A DNA stretch of 64,000 bases from QYQD01 sp040754095 (GTDB lineage Bacteria; Desulfobacterota; QYQD01). Shown here piece by piece: positions 1-8,465 of this stretch; position 1 is the first letter of the stretch; every line of letters begins with the position of its first letter. Location: contig JBFMFO010000013.1 of assembly GCA_040754095.1 (NCBI GenBank), forward strand, positions 8,270 through 72,269, given 5' to 3'. The translations under genes were made by a program, and so were the position numbers. The notes under the pieces were generated by a model. That model saw only the letters and a program-made list of their open reading frames with translations. It had not been told where the DNA came from and did not search any database.

Positions 1-1161
1 GACCTCGCCCGCCCGCTGAACCAGGACGGTATCACCGATCCGGATGTCCTTGCGGGCGATCTCATCCTGATTGTGCAAAGTGGCCCGGCTGACCTCAACG
101 CCGCCTATGTTCACCGGCTCCATGATAGCCACCGGCGTCAGGGTCCCGGTTCTTCCCACCTGAACCTGGATATCAAGGATACGCGTGTCGGCCTGGTTTG
201 CCGGAAACTTATAGGCCACGGCCCACCTGGGGCTGCGTGTCTTGACGCCAAGGCGATCCTGAAGGCTGAGAGAATCAACCTTGATCACCATGCCGTCGAT
301 CTCGTAGGCAAGGCCGCGACGCCTCCCTTCGAGCTCCTGAAAATAAGCGATACACTCTTCAATCCCTTTGCAACGGCGGACAAGGGGGTTCACCTTTATC
401 CCCCACTTCGGCAGTGTCGTAAGTATCTCCCATTGGCCGGTAAATGACCTGTCCTCCACCACCCCTACTCCATAAGCAAAGAAATCAAGGGGGCGTCCGG
501 CCGTAACTCTGGGGTCCAACTGCCTCAGGGAACCGGCCGCGGCATTGCGCGGGTTGGCAAAAGGCGGCTCGCCGTCTCTAATGCGCTGCTGATTAATCTC
601 TTTGAAGGCCTTGAGGCCTAAGAATACCTCCCCGCGCGCCTCAAGTCGTCTCGGTATAGACTCGCCGTGTTGCAGACTGAGCGGAATGGACTTTATGGTG
701 CGCACATTCTGGGTTACATCCTCTCCGGTTATCCCGTCACCCCGCGTAGATGCCGTACTAAGCACACCGTCTTCATAGACAATTTCTATAGCTAGGCCGT
801 CCATCTTAGGCTCAACTACATAGTCAATAAGCCCGTCCATGCGCAGAAACCTTTTTATGCGCTGTTCAAACTCCCGCGCCTCGGCCTCATCAAAGGCATT
901 CTCCAGGCTGAGCATGGGAAGGGCATGCCGCACCGTGCCGAATTTTTCCAGGGGCGCTGCCCCGACCCGTTGGGTTGGTGAATCCGAGGTAATAAGATAA
1001 GGATACTTTTCTTCCAGTTCAACAAGCTCGCGCATTAACCGGTCATATTCCGCATCGGAAATGACCGGGCTGTCCAAAACATAGTACCGGTAATTATGGT
1101 AATGGATATCCTCGCGCAGCGTTTTTATCCTCTGCTCGATCTCTTTAGTTGTTTGCTCCAT
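1..1161 (-). CDS. ligA: NAD-dependent DNA ligase LigA (N-terminal part, runs off the left edge)
   Basis: The reading frame is open from an ATG at 1161 to base 1 without a stop, giving 387 codons of a protein that is usually about 670 residues. It seals nicks in replication and repair using NAD+. The N-terminal Ia domain (HYHNYRYYVLD near residue 20) and the adenylation motif EPKMDG, with the nucleotidyl-accepting lysine at about residue 119, are both visible. The last residues seen belong to the start of the OB fold. Zinc finger, HhH and BRCT domains must lie outside the window. It faces the same way as the que genes; a 47-base gap separates it from queC. Confidence 0.96.
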   Translation of the reverse strand, partial: MEQTTKEIEQRIKTLREDIHYHNYRYYVLDSPVISDAEYDRLMRELVELEEKYPYLITSDSPTQRVGAAPLEKFGTVRHALPMLSLENAFDEAEAREFEQRIKRFLRMDGLIDYVVEPKMDGLAIEIVYEDGVLSTASTRGDGITGEDVTQNVRTIKSIPLSLQHGESIPRRLEARGEVFLGLKAFKEINQQRIRDGEPPFANPRNAAAGSLRQLDPRVTAGRPLDFFAYGVGVVEDRSFTGQWEILTTLPKWGIKVNPLVRRCKGIEECIAYFQELEGRRRGLAYEIDGMVIKVDSLSLQDRLGVKTRSPRWAVAYKFPANQADTRILDIQVQVGRTGTLTPVAIMEPVNIGGVEVSRATLHNQDEIARKDIRIGDTVLVQRAGEV

Positions 1162-1208
1162 CCCCTGCTACCTAATTAGAACATTCTCGTCAATCCGGTT
1201 AAGACAAA

Positions 1209-1883
1209 TCAGGAGGCGTAAGGAATCGGGTCGGGCACACCGGCCAACCTGAACCCCTTGAGGCGCAAGATACAGGAATCGCATCGTCCGCAGGCCACAT
1301 CCTCATTCTTATAACAGGACCAGGTCAGATGCAACGGGGCCTGAAGCTCCAAACCGCGACGCACCACTTCTTCCTTGGAAAGGTTGATCAGCGGGGTCTC
1401 AATGCTTATATCCGTCTCCGGCCGCGTCCCCAGCCTTATCAGTTTATTGTAGGCATCAAAATAATCCTTGCGACAATCCGGGTAGCCGGAACTGTCCACC
1501 TCGGTGGCCCCGATGAAAATCTTCCTGGCGCCGATTACCTCAGCCCAGGATACGGCAATGGCAATGAGATGTGTGTTGCGAAACGGAACATAGGTAGTTG
1601 GAATCTCTCCACTCCGGATGCGGCCTGACTCAGGGACAGGAATGTGCCGGTCAGTAAGACTTGACCCGCCTATCTGAAGAAGGTAGCCGATGTCAACGGC
1701 CAGCCGCCTCGCAACGCCATAGTGATCGGCAATAGCGGAAAAGGCCGCAAGCTCCCGCTGTTCCGTGCGCTGGCCGTAATTCACATGTAACAAGGCCAAA
1801 TCATACTGCCGGTCTGCAATGGCCGCGGTTACGCAACTATCCAGACCGCCGCTTACAAGAATGATAGCCGGATCCCTTTTCAT
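1209..1883 (-). CDS. queC: 7-cyano-7-deazaguanine synthase QueC
   Basis: QueC uses ATP and ammonia to convert 7-carboxy-7-deazaguanine to preQ0, the precursor of queuosine in tRNA. The N-terminus carries the PP-loop signature SGGLDS, and the C-terminus has a zinc-binding cluster of four cysteines (CYKNEDVACGRCDSC). At 224 residues it has the family length. Its ATG overlaps the queE stop by one base, so translation is probably coupled. It is the last gene of a queD-queE-queC operon, which supplies three successive steps of preQ0 synthesis. No preQ1 riboswitch is recognisable upstream of the operon. Confidence 0.96.
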   Translation of the reverse strand: MKRDPAIILVSGGLDSCVTAAIADRQYDLALLHVNYGQRTEQRELAAFSAIADHYGVARRLAVDIGYLLQIGGSSLTDRHIPVPESGRIRSGEIPTTYVPFRNTHLIAIAVSWAEVIGARKIFIGATEVDSSGYPDCRKDYFDAYNKLIRLGTRPETDISIETPLINLSKEEVVRRGLELQAPLHLTWSCYKNEDVACGRCDSCILRLKGFRLAGVPDPIPYAS

Positions 1884-2524
1884 TACACCATCCGCTCCCG
1901 ATCCGGCCAGAGATACTTATGCAATTGTATCTGCATTCTGGCCGGCAGCCGGTCGGCCAGCATCCACTCCGCCAGGGTTCCGGCCTCCATCTTCTGCCAG
2001 ACCGGCGACAGGATAACCTGGGTATAGACCGGGATATGATGCCTAGTCATCTTTTCCCTTGCCCATTCGTAGTCACTGCGATCCTGAATAACGAACTTGA
2101 CCTGATCCTTTAGGTCGAGGTAACGCAGATTATTAAAATCCATATAACCGGACATCCCGCTGGACGGACATTTAAGATCCATGATTTTCACTACCCCTTG
2201 CGGCACATCTCTTAAAGATCGGCTTCCGTTGGTCTCCAGAAGAACGACATAATCCCTATCTGCGAGGGCGTTGAGAAGCAGCACGGTCTCCGTCTGTAAA
2301 AGCGGCTCGCCGCCTGTGACCTCAACTATTTTAGACCCGCAAGCCTCCACCTGGCGCAGTATATCTTCCTTACTCAAAATGCGGCCTTCAGTGTAGGCAT
2401 AAGTGGTATCACAATAACTGCATCTAAGATTACAACCACTAAGGCGTATAAAAAAACACGGCCGGCCGGCAAAGGTAGATTCTCCCTGGATGCTGTAAAA
2501 CGTCTCGCAGACGGTCAGGGGCAA
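1883..2524 (-). CDS. queE: 7-carboxy-7-deazaguanine synthase QueE (radical SAM)
   Basis: QueE is the radical-SAM enzyme that contracts 6-carboxytetrahydropterin to 7-carboxy-7-deazaguanine. The 4Fe-4S motif is the CxxxCxxC form (CNLRCSYC), followed by the conserved VEVTGGEPLLQ-type segment. I place the start at a TTG at 2524: GGAGG lies six bases upstream and the queD stop is one base away. A longer version from the ATG at 2566 would add residues read entirely from within queD and resembles nothing in the family. From the TTG the protein has 213 residues. Confidence 0.93.
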   Translation of the reverse strand: MPLTVCETFYSIQGESTFAGRPCFFIRLSGCNLRCSYCDTTYAYTEGRILSKEDILRQVEACGSKIVEVTGGEPLLQTETVLLLNALADRDYVVLLETNGSRSLRDVPQGVVKIMDLKCPSSGMSGYMDFNNLRYLDLKDQVKFVIQDRSDYEWAREKMTRHHIPVYTQVILSPVWQKMEAGTLAEWMLADRLPARMQIQLHKYLWPDRERMV

Positions 2525-2525
2525 T

Positions 2526-2897
2526 TTAATCCTCCAAATAGCTGACGCCCGTCTCCGGTGTCTCACCTACGGTCACCCGATGGAGCCGACACTGCCTGCC
2601 GTCAAAGTACGGCTTCAATCTCTCATAGATATAGGCGGCGATATTCTCTGATGACGGATTCTTTTCCTTGAAGTAGGGCAGTTCGTTCAGGTCGGTATGG
2701 TCTAGATCTGAGAGGACCGCGGAGAGGGCCTTCTTAATAATCCTGAAATCCACGCCCATACCCATATTATCCAGAGAGGCGCACCTCACGGCAACCTCTA
2801 TTGACCAATTATGCCCGTGGTGTTTCTCGCAGTTTCCCGGATAATCCCGCAGGTGGTGGGCGGCTGAAAAGTGTGAACGGACGAATACTTCGTACAT
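2526..2897 (-). CDS. queD: 6-carboxy-5,6,7,8-tetrahydropterin synthase QueD
   Basis: QueD converts 7,8-dihydroneopterin triphosphate to 6-carboxytetrahydropterin, the first committed step to queuosine. The zinc-binding histidines appear as SAAHHL near residue 11 and HGHNW near residue 28. The ATG at 2897 has a good GAGGGG ribosome site and gives 123 residues, the usual size. An upstream in-frame extension to 3068 is translated octamer repeat, not protein. It is the first gene of the que operon. Confidence 0.95.
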   Translation of the reverse strand: MYEVFVRSHFSAAHHLRDYPGNCEKHHGHNWSIEVAVRCASLDNMGMGVDFRIIKKALSAVLSDLDHTDLNELPYFKEKNPSSENIAAYIYERLKPYFDGRQCRLHRVTVGETPETGVSYLED

Positions 2898-2914
2898 AAG
2901 CAACCCCTCTATAT

Positions 2915-3040
2915 GTAACCTAAACCGGAAAATCGCCACGAAGACACGAAGGCACGAAAAAATTCGTGAATGGCTTTGTGGTTTACTAATTCTATAATTT
3001 TTGATCCCTTTGTGTCTTGGTGCCCTTGTGGCTAAAATCT
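2915..3040. repeat. Octamer-type intergenic repeat with inverted arms
   Basis: On the plus strand GCCACGAAGACACGAAGGCACG is a CACGAA unit repeated every eight bases. About 60 bases later comes the complementary-sense arm (TTTGTGTCTTGGTGCC), so the whole forms a loose palindrome upstream of queD. It resembles the other short-unit intergenic arrays in this window but uses an 8-base rather than a 7-base unit. Confidence 0.6.
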
Positions 3041-3076
3041 CCTTGCCGTCTTGGCAAGAAGTTAACACTTAAGTTA

Positions 3077-3517
3077 TTAATCAAAACTCGCTAAAAACAT
3101 GCCGCTTTTATCATCAAGTTTTCTTCCGGCCTCCAGCCCTTCTATTTCCATAATCAGGGCCTCAATGACCAAAAAGGCGCGGGCATCGCGCCTGACACAA
3201 CCGACAACCGCTTCATCCCCTCTGCCTATGGCAGTATGCACATGGATCAAGGGTTCCCGGTCATTCCAGAGTATGCTTCCTAGTCCGACGATCTCTCTGG
3301 CGTCACCGGTAAACTCCTTCCACATAGGCTTAGGCGGAATGGCCGGCCTTTCCGGGCCGGTTACCACCCCGGCCTGCCGCAGCCCTCCGAGCAGGAAAAA
3401 CCAGGCCACCCTGATCCCCTTCTCCGTAGCCACCCTTTTGATCCCCTCCAGCGGGTCGTCTCCATCACTAAAGTATAAAACAAAAGTGCGCGCAATCCTG
3501 CCTTCTCTGTATTCCAT
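3077..3517 (-). CDS. PPC/DUF296-domain protein
   Basis: This is a 146-residue protein made of a single PPC (DUF296) domain, the fold also found in plant AT-hook proteins and in many short bacterial proteins of unknown role. The typical core is visible: the N-terminal RTFVLYFSDGDDPLEG, the glycine-rich FFLLGGLRQAGVV and the histidine motif LIHVHTAIG, thought in homologues to bind a metal. No AT-hook or signal peptide is present. It follows tatC in the same direction with a 110-base gap. Function is not known. Confidence 0.82.
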   Translation of the reverse strand: MEYREGRIARTFVLYFSDGDDPLEGIKRVATEKGIRVAWFFLLGGLRQAGVVTGPERPAIPPKPMWKEFTGDAREIVGLGSILWNDREPLIHVHTAIGRGDEAVVGCVRRDARAFLVIEALIMEIEGLEAGRKLDDKSGMFLASFD

Positions 3518-3628
3518 TGTAAAATCTCCTTATATATCATTTCCCATAACCTTCTAATCAAATTCAGCATTTCGCAAAAGCTAAAAGCCCAAGGCTCAAA
3601 ACTCAAAGGGATTTACATCTTTCAACCT

Positions 3629-4378
3629 TTAGCCTTCAGCTTTTTTGACTGCAGAACCCGACCGCCGTTCCATTAGCCATATCAAGAAAATACTTAATTC
3701 ATAGAGCACAAGAAGAGGGCCGGCCATAAGCAACTGATTTACAACGTCCGGCGTAGGAGTAATCAGAGCGGCCAGGATAAAGATACCTAAGATAGCATAC
3801 TTCCGGTTTCGTCTCAAAAATGAGACAGTTACCACGTGCATTCTGGCCAGGAAGCACATCACCACCGGAAACTCAAAAACCAGACCAAATGCCAGAAGAA
3901 GACGCGTAGCAAAGGAAAAATATTCGCCTATGGCAGGCACAGCGCTCAGGTGCTCGGAATTGTAGCCCAAGAAAAATTTAAAAGCCACCGGAAACACGAC
4001 AAAGTAGGCAAAAAGTAGTCCACAGACAAAAAAGAAGGTGGAGGCCAAAACGAATGGTACGGCCATTTTTTTCTCATGCTCATAAAGCCCGGGTTCAATA
4101 AAGGTCCAGACTTGATAAAGAATAACCGGGCCGGCCTCAACCACACCGGCAAAAAAAGCCAGTTTGAGATAAAGAAAAAATGCCTCCGGATAACCGGTAA
4201 ATATAAGCGCATCACCCGGCGGAAGCAGCCTGTAAAGGGGACGGGCCAATAGGTCAAAAATCTCCTGTGAAAAGGCATAGGAAAAGAGAAACCCAATACC
4301 TATAGCCATGAACGATATGACCAGACACCTGCGCAATTCTTCCAGATGGCCGGTGAGGGGGAGTTTTTCTGTCTTCAT
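3629..4378 (-). CDS. tatC: Sec-independent protein translocase TatC
   Basis: TatC is the polytopic receptor of the twin-arginine export system. The 249-residue protein has six predicted membrane spans and begins with the family signature: PLTGHLEELRRCLV near residue 7. The conserved FIEPGLYEHEK loop and the AALITPTPDVVNQ segment are also present. No tatA or tatB was found next to it. A Tat substrate candidate is encoded in the window at 46947-47528, with an SRRTFLK signal. Confidence 0.95.
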   Translation of the reverse strand: MKTEKLPLTGHLEELRRCLVISFMAIGIGFLFSYAFSQEIFDLLARPLYRLLPPGDALIFTGYPEAFFLYLKLAFFAGVVEAGPVILYQVWTFIEPGLYEHEKKMAVPFVLASTFFFVCGLLFAYFVVFPVAFKFFLGYNSEHLSAVPAIGEYFSFATRLLLAFGLVFEFPVVMCFLARMHVVTVSFLRRNRKYAILGIFILAALITPTPDVVNQLLMAGPLLVLYELSIFLIWLMERRSGSAVKKAEG

Positions 4379-4448
4379 TAGCTATTGGGATGTGATGAGC
4401 TAATCACAAATGTGGCAGGGAGACACCTGATATCCAGAATAACAAAAA

Positions 4449-4487
4449 GTGGTACTTACCTTTTTACAGGTAAGTACCACAAAAAAA
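4449..4487 (-). terminator. Rho-independent terminator after the 56-aa membrane protein gene
   Basis: A perfect 12-bp inverted repeat (GTGGTACTTACC / GGTAAGTACCAC) surrounds an 8-base loop. T-rich runs lie on both sides; read on the minus strand the hairpin is followed by TTTTTGTT. It lies 107 bases past the stop of the minus-strand small gene and before tatC, so that gene is probably transcribed alone. Confidence 0.85.
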
Positions 4488-4586
4488 CAAGCAGATAGAG
4501 AGGATATCATATTCCTCTCTATATCTCAAACTATCTATTAACCTTATAAGGTGTTAAGATTTAACGACCTGAGCCTTTAATTACTA

Positions 4587-4757
4587 CTAGTGATGCGAGC
4601 CGCCGCCCTTTTTGAGGTCTTCGACCGTCTTCAGCACTACGTACGTCAGGGCAACCCCCAGGACCACGATAACGGTATAAGTAATGCCGAAAAACACCCC
4701 GTGGCCGGCATCCCAAGGAATCCCCCAAGGCAAAAAATTATGCACCGTATGAATCAT
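4587..4757 (-). CDS. Small single-span membrane protein, 56 aa, function unknown
   Basis: The ATG at 4757 follows a GAGGTG ribosome site by five bases and the frame closes at a TAG, giving 56 residues. The protein starts with a histidine- and tryptophan-containing segment (MIHTVHNFLPWGIPWDAGHG). One hydrophobic helix follows (about residues 22-43, GVFFGITYTVIVVLGVALTYVV), then a short charged tail ending GGGSHH. I do not recognise the family; the size and layout recall accessory subunits of membrane complexes. Its own strong terminator 107 bases downstream argues for a dedicated short transcript. Confidence 0.75.
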   Translation of the reverse strand: MIHTVHNFLPWGIPWDAGHGVFFGITYTVIVVLGVALTYVVLKTVEDLKKGGGSHH

Positions 4758-4964
4758 AATCACACCTCACTACGTACTTGATTGTATTTTTTTGTAGCAA
4801 AACTCGCCGGTAAAGTCAATAATAAAGTGCCGGAAATAATTGATAACGTCAGTCGTCTGTTGTCATAACTAAAAAAAGTAGCTAATTCAGGGGAATAACG
4901 GACTATTTTTCTTGCAGGAAAAACAACGTTATGTTAATAAAATAGACATGTTAGACTGATTTGT

Positions 4965-5118
4965 GTTCATCCGGAAACTACCGTTTCCGGCTTCATGCTT
5001 TCAGCGGTCAGCGATTAGCTGTCAGCAAAAACCTAAGACAAACAACATGTTAAGCTGAACGCTGATAGCTGAGTGCTGATGGCTCATCCGGAATTTTTGG
5101 GTTTCCGGATGAAAACTG
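4965..5118. repeat. Composite heptamer repeat (GCTGANN family), full form
   Basis: From left to right: a CATCCGGAAAC/GTTTCCGG hairpin, an array of TCAGCNN units, an A-rich core containing GACAAACAACATGTTAAGC (5037-5055), an array of GCTGANN units on the opposite strand, and a second CATCCGGAA/TTCCGGATG hairpin. The two arrays have a 7-base period and together form a long imperfect palindrome. It fills most of the 380-base gap between the small membrane protein and phoH and ends 20 bases before the phoH start codon. Confidence 0.85.
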
Positions 5119-5137
5119 ACCAAGAGGCAAAGATTAC

Positions 5138-6136
5138 TTGAAAGCCCATCCTTCATCGCCAGTAGATACATCTACCCTTAAACTGGATTTTGAAGATAAT
5201 GCCCTGGCCAAGGCACTATTTGGCGAACAAAACCAGAATCTCAAATTGCTGGAGCAGCACCTGGGTGTTCACGCCGGAGTCAAGGGCAACACATTGACTT
5301 TTACCGGTCTGTTGCCGGACGTCCAACTGGCCGCAGAGATATGCCGGCAGTTATATGACCTTCTGCGCTCCGGCTATCCCATATACCCGCATGACGCGGA
5401 ATATGCCATCCGGATTCTGAGCAGCGACCCCTCCGTAAAGTTGAAAGATATATTCCTCGATACCGTATATATTACTTCCGGCAAGAGGGTGGTTACCCCC
5501 AAAAGTCTTGCCCAGAAAGAATATATCGATGCCATGCGCAAGTATGATATTGTCTTCGGCATCGGGCCGGCAGGTACCGGCAAGACCTATCTGGCCATGG
5601 CTATGGCCGTCTCTGCATTGGTAAAAGAAGAGGTCTTAAGGATTATACTGGCCCGCCCTGCGGTCGAGGCCGGAGAGAGGCTCGGATTTCTTCCCGGTGA
5701 CCTCTATGAAAAGGTCAATCCCTATCTCAGGCCCCTTTACGACGCCCTGTACGACATGCTGAACTTTGAGAAGGCCACTAAACTGATTCAGCGCGGGGTG
5801 ATAGAAGTAGCCCCTCTGGCCTTCATGCGCGGAAGGACACTAAACGACTCTTTCGTCATATTGGATGAGGCCCAGAACAGCACCTCCGAACAGATGAAGA
5901 TGTTTCTGACCCGGCTCGGGTTTGGATCCAAGGCCGTAATCACAGGGGATATAACCCAGATCGACCTTCCGGAAGGCAAGCCATCGGGACTGATCGAAGC
6001 GCGCAGGATACTGGAGGGCATTCCAGGCATACGTTTTGTGTATTTCTCCAAAAAAGATGTCATCAGGCACAGACTGGTCCAGGAAATTATCCACGCCTAT
6101 GAAAAAGTAGATGCCGAAAAAGGGCGCACACATTAG
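5138..6136 (+). CDS. PhoH family ATPase
   Basis: PhoH-type cytosolic P-loop ATPase, 332 residues, probably acting in RNA metabolism together with YbeY, which is encoded two genes on. Domains: an N-terminal KH-like region (residues about 20-90), then the ATPase with Walker A GPAGTGKT near residue 148 and the Walker B-like VILDEAQN near residue 243. The start is a TTG at 5138 with AGAGG about 11 bases upstream. It overlaps the next gene by 26 bases. The order phoH - 7TM-HD - ybeY is common in many bacteria. Confidence 0.92.
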   Translation: MKAHPSSPVDTSTLKLDFEDNALAKALFGEQNQNLKLLEQHLGVHAGVKGNTLTFTGLLPDVQLAAEICRQLYDLLRSGYPIYPHDAEYAIRILSSDPSVKLKDIFLDTVYITSGKRVVTPKSLAQKEYIDAMRKYDIVFGIGPAGTGKTYLAMAMAVSALVKEEVLRIILARPAVEAGERLGFLPGDLYEKVNPYLRPLYDALYDMLNFEKATKLIQRGVIEVAPLAFMRGRTLNDSFVILDEAQNSTSEQMKMFLTRLGFGSKAVITGDITQIDLPEGKPSGLIEARRILEGIPGIRFVYFSKKDVIRHRLVQEIIHAYEKVDAEKGRTH

Positions 6137-8126
6137 CCAACTAGTGCCCATGCCAAACAAAGAAGAAAAACCGGCCAAGCCCATATCTATCATCGGCGCA
6201 TTGTCAGGGCTGGGCGAAAAGACGCCGCAACTTCTTAAGGATGCGTCTTTTCAGCGCTGGTTAATGCTTATCACGCTTAGCCTTTTCATAGCCTTTCTTT
6301 TATCTCCAAACTTGTCACAAAAAAATGTCCGGTATAAACCCGGCGATGTGGCCGAAGAAGATATAAAGGCCTCCCGCGATTTTTCAGTTGAATACTATCC
6401 GTCCCCGGGGGGAAACGGAGCTGAAGCGGCTAATCCCGGTCTATCTCAAAATCCGGCGCAAATCAAATATCCACTGGGGCAGACAAACCTTGCCACCAAG
6501 TCCACAGAGACAGGTCGAAGATCTTCCGGGGCAGAAGCGCCCCAGGAGCAGGGACAATCTATAGCAGCGCCGGTTTATCTACAGATCAAAAAGGGAGAGA
6601 TAATAGTCCGTGAAGGAGAACGGATACAGGAAACCCATCTTATCAAGCTGAAGGCCCAGCAAAGCCCTTCCCGGCAGGTGGATACCATCTCTATATTTCT
6701 GGGTTCAGCGCTGCTTACCGCCATTATCCTCAAAACGCTTTATAATGCCTCACTCAAGCGGGTTAAATCCTTCATAGCCAGCAATAAAAATCTACTTTTC
6801 TTCTGTGTGCTCCTGGCGCTCGTGCTTATTGCCGCAAAGATATCTCTGTTTGTTGTTCGGGCAGTCACTGTCAATATGCCGCATCTGGATCCGAATGTCC
6901 TTTTATATGCCCTGCCCGTCGCTTCCGCGGCTATGTTGGTAAGTGTGTTTTTCACGGCAGATATGGCCATTATATTTTCTCTGCCCGCCTCCATCCTGGC
7001 CGCCCTGCTCCTTGCAAACACCCTGGAATTTTTTATCTACTTCCTGGTAGGCAGCATAATCGCCTCCCGCAACGTCTCCCAGTTTAAGGAACGGGGAAAT
7101 GTATTGAAGGCCGGCGTCGTAGTCGGACTGGTCCATGTGTTCATGATTATTGCTTTTAACCTCTCTACCGGTTCGTTTTTTGCCTTTAAAACCATTGAAG
7201 GTATGTTTACAGCCTTTGCGGGAGGCTGCCTTCTGGGGATCATAGTCATCGGTCTCATCCCCATTGTAGAGATCCTCTTTGGATATACGACAAATTTCAA
7301 ATTGCTTGAGATGGCCAGCATGGACCATCCGCTTCTGCAAGAACTGATGGTGCAGGCCCCGGGGACATACCATCACAGCGTAATCGTAGGAAGTATGGTG
7401 GAGTCAGCCGCCCGGACCGTTGGCGCGAACTCATTGTTGGCCAAGGTCAGCGCCTATTACCACGATATCGGCAAGATCAAGAAGCCTGCCTATTTTATTG
7501 AGAATCAAACCGGGAAGGACAATAAACACGAAAAGCTCGCCCCTTCTATGAGCAGCCTTATCCTTATCTCCCATGTCAAAGATGGCGTGGAATTGGCCAG
7601 AAAACATAAATTAGGCACAGAGATGATCGACATCATCCGGCAACACCACGGCACAAGTCTTATTTCTTATTTTTATGAAAAGGCCAGGAGCGCGCAGGAT
7701 TCAGACCAGTCTGCAGTCCGTATAGAGGATTTTCGCTATCCCGGCCCCACACCCCAGACCAAGGAGGCCGGGCTGATAATGCTGGCCGACGCAGCTGAGG
7801 CCGCCTCCCGGACCCTCAATGATCCTACGCCGGCCAGAATCCAGGGTATGGTCCAAAAGATCATAAATAATATCTTCGCCGACGGCCAGCTCAATGACTG
7901 CGAGCTCACGCTCAAGGATATGCATCAGATAGCAAAGAGCTTTACACGCGTCCTGACGGGTATATTCCATCAGCGCATTGAATATCCGGAAAGTGCCGCC
8001 AAGGGTAACGGAGTAAAAAAAACCAATGCCGATTCTGATCAGCAACAAACAAAAGACGATAAGGATCGACCGCCGAAAGATAAGGAAAAAAGCGGAGAAA
8101 CTTTTAAGAGACTTGGCTCATCCTGA
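6111..8126 (+). CDS. 7TM-HD cyclic-dinucleotide phosphodiesterase (PgpH-like)
   Basis: Membrane protein of 671 residues with a C-terminal HD phosphohydrolase domain. In characterised relatives (PgpH/YqfF) this domain hydrolyses c-di-AMP. One span near residues 50-66 is followed by an extracellular 7TMR-HDED domain, then a bundle of about six to seven spans (residues about 195-400). The HD domain has the metal ligands YHHSV, YYHDIGK and RQHHGT. The extracellular domain is short, about 130 residues, with a Pro/Gly/Ser-rich stretch where relatives have a longer fold. A downstream ATG at 6151 is an alternative start. The 3' end overlaps ybeY by 101 bases in another frame. Confidence 0.88.
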   Translation: MPKKGAHISQLVPMPNKEEKPAKPISIIGALSGLGEKTPQLLKDASFQRWLMLITLSLFIAFLLSPNLSQKNVRYKPGDVAEEDIKASRDFSVEYYPSPGGNGAEAANPGLSQNPAQIKYPLGQTNLATKSTETGRRSSGAEAPQEQGQSIAAPVYLQIKKGEIIVREGERIQETHLIKLKAQQSPSRQVDTISIFLGSALLTAIILKTLYNASLKRVKSFIASNKNLLFFCVLLALVLIAAKISLFVVRAVTVNMPHLDPNVLLYALPVASAAMLVSVFFTADMAIIFSLPASILAALLLANTLEFFIYFLVGSIIASRNVSQFKERGNVLKAGVVVGLVHVFMIIAFNLSTGSFFAFKTIEGMFTAFAGGCLLGIIVIGLIPIVEILFGYTTNFKLLEMASMDHPLLQELMVQAPGTYHHSVIVGSMVESAARTVGANSLLAKVSAYYHDIGKIKKPAYFIENQTGKDNKHEKLAPSMSSLILISHVKDGVELARKHKLGTEMIDIIRQHHGTSLISYFYEKARSAQDSDQSAVRIEDFRYPGPTPQTKEAGLIMLADAAEAASRTLNDPTPARIQGMVQKIINNIFADGQLNDCELTLKDMHQIAKSFTRVLTGIFHQRIEYPESAAKGNGVKKTNADSDQQQTKDDKDRPPKDKEKSGETFKRLGSS

Positions 8127-8463
8127 CGCCGAGCTGAGTATTCTTTTTGTAAATGACGAAGATATAACCCGCTTGAATGAACTCTATCTGAAACGGAGCG
8201 GACCGACCAATGTTATATCATTTCCGATGCAGTCCCCGGATCTCCCCGGCATACACCCTGAAATCCTGGGAGATGTGGTTATTTCCATGGAGACCGCCGG
8301 TCGGGAGGCCGGGCAGGAAGGCATCAGCCTCGAGGCAAAAACAGACTGGCTTCTTGTCCATGGTATATTACACCTGTTAGGTTACGATCATGAAAAGGCA
8401 AAAGACGCCCGCGTGATGTTTAAAAAAGAAAAAGAACTTTTGGATCTCTTAAGGAGGAAATAG
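8026..8463 (+). CDS. ybeY: Endoribonuclease YbeY
   Basis: YbeY is a zinc endoribonuclease for 16S rRNA 3' maturation and ribosome quality control. The defining metal motif HGILHLLGYDH lies near residue 112. The 145-residue length is normal. The N-terminus ISNKQKTIRIDRRKIRK aligns with what the family usually shows, so the start inside the preceding gene is credible and the 101-base overlap is probably real. The stop is two bases before the pdxJ start. Confidence 0.93.
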   Translation: MPILISNKQKTIRIDRRKIRKKAEKLLRDLAHPDAELSILFVNDEDITRLNELYLKRSGPTNVISFPMQSPDLPGIHPEILGDVVISMETAGREAGQEGISLEAKTDWLLVHGILHLLGYDHEKAKDARVMFKKEKELLDLLRRK

Positions 8464-8465
8464 AA

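Noticed and set aside
73..447. 124-codon plus-strand frame opposite ligA
   Set aside because: It is the antisense of a well-supported ligase gene and has no independent coding signs.
2898..3076. preQ1 riboswitch upstream of queD-queE-queC
   Set aside because: The leader is an octamer repeat; no preQ1-I or preQ1-II signature was found.
3518..3628. Further small gene between the PPC protein and tatC
   Set aside because: Only short frames without a ribosome site; the gap has TTTCAACCTTTAGCCTTCAGC-type repeat-like text.
4965..5118. CRISPR-like array
   Set aside because: The units are 7 bases long, degenerate and inverted around a core; there are no 25-40 base repeats, spacers or cas genes.
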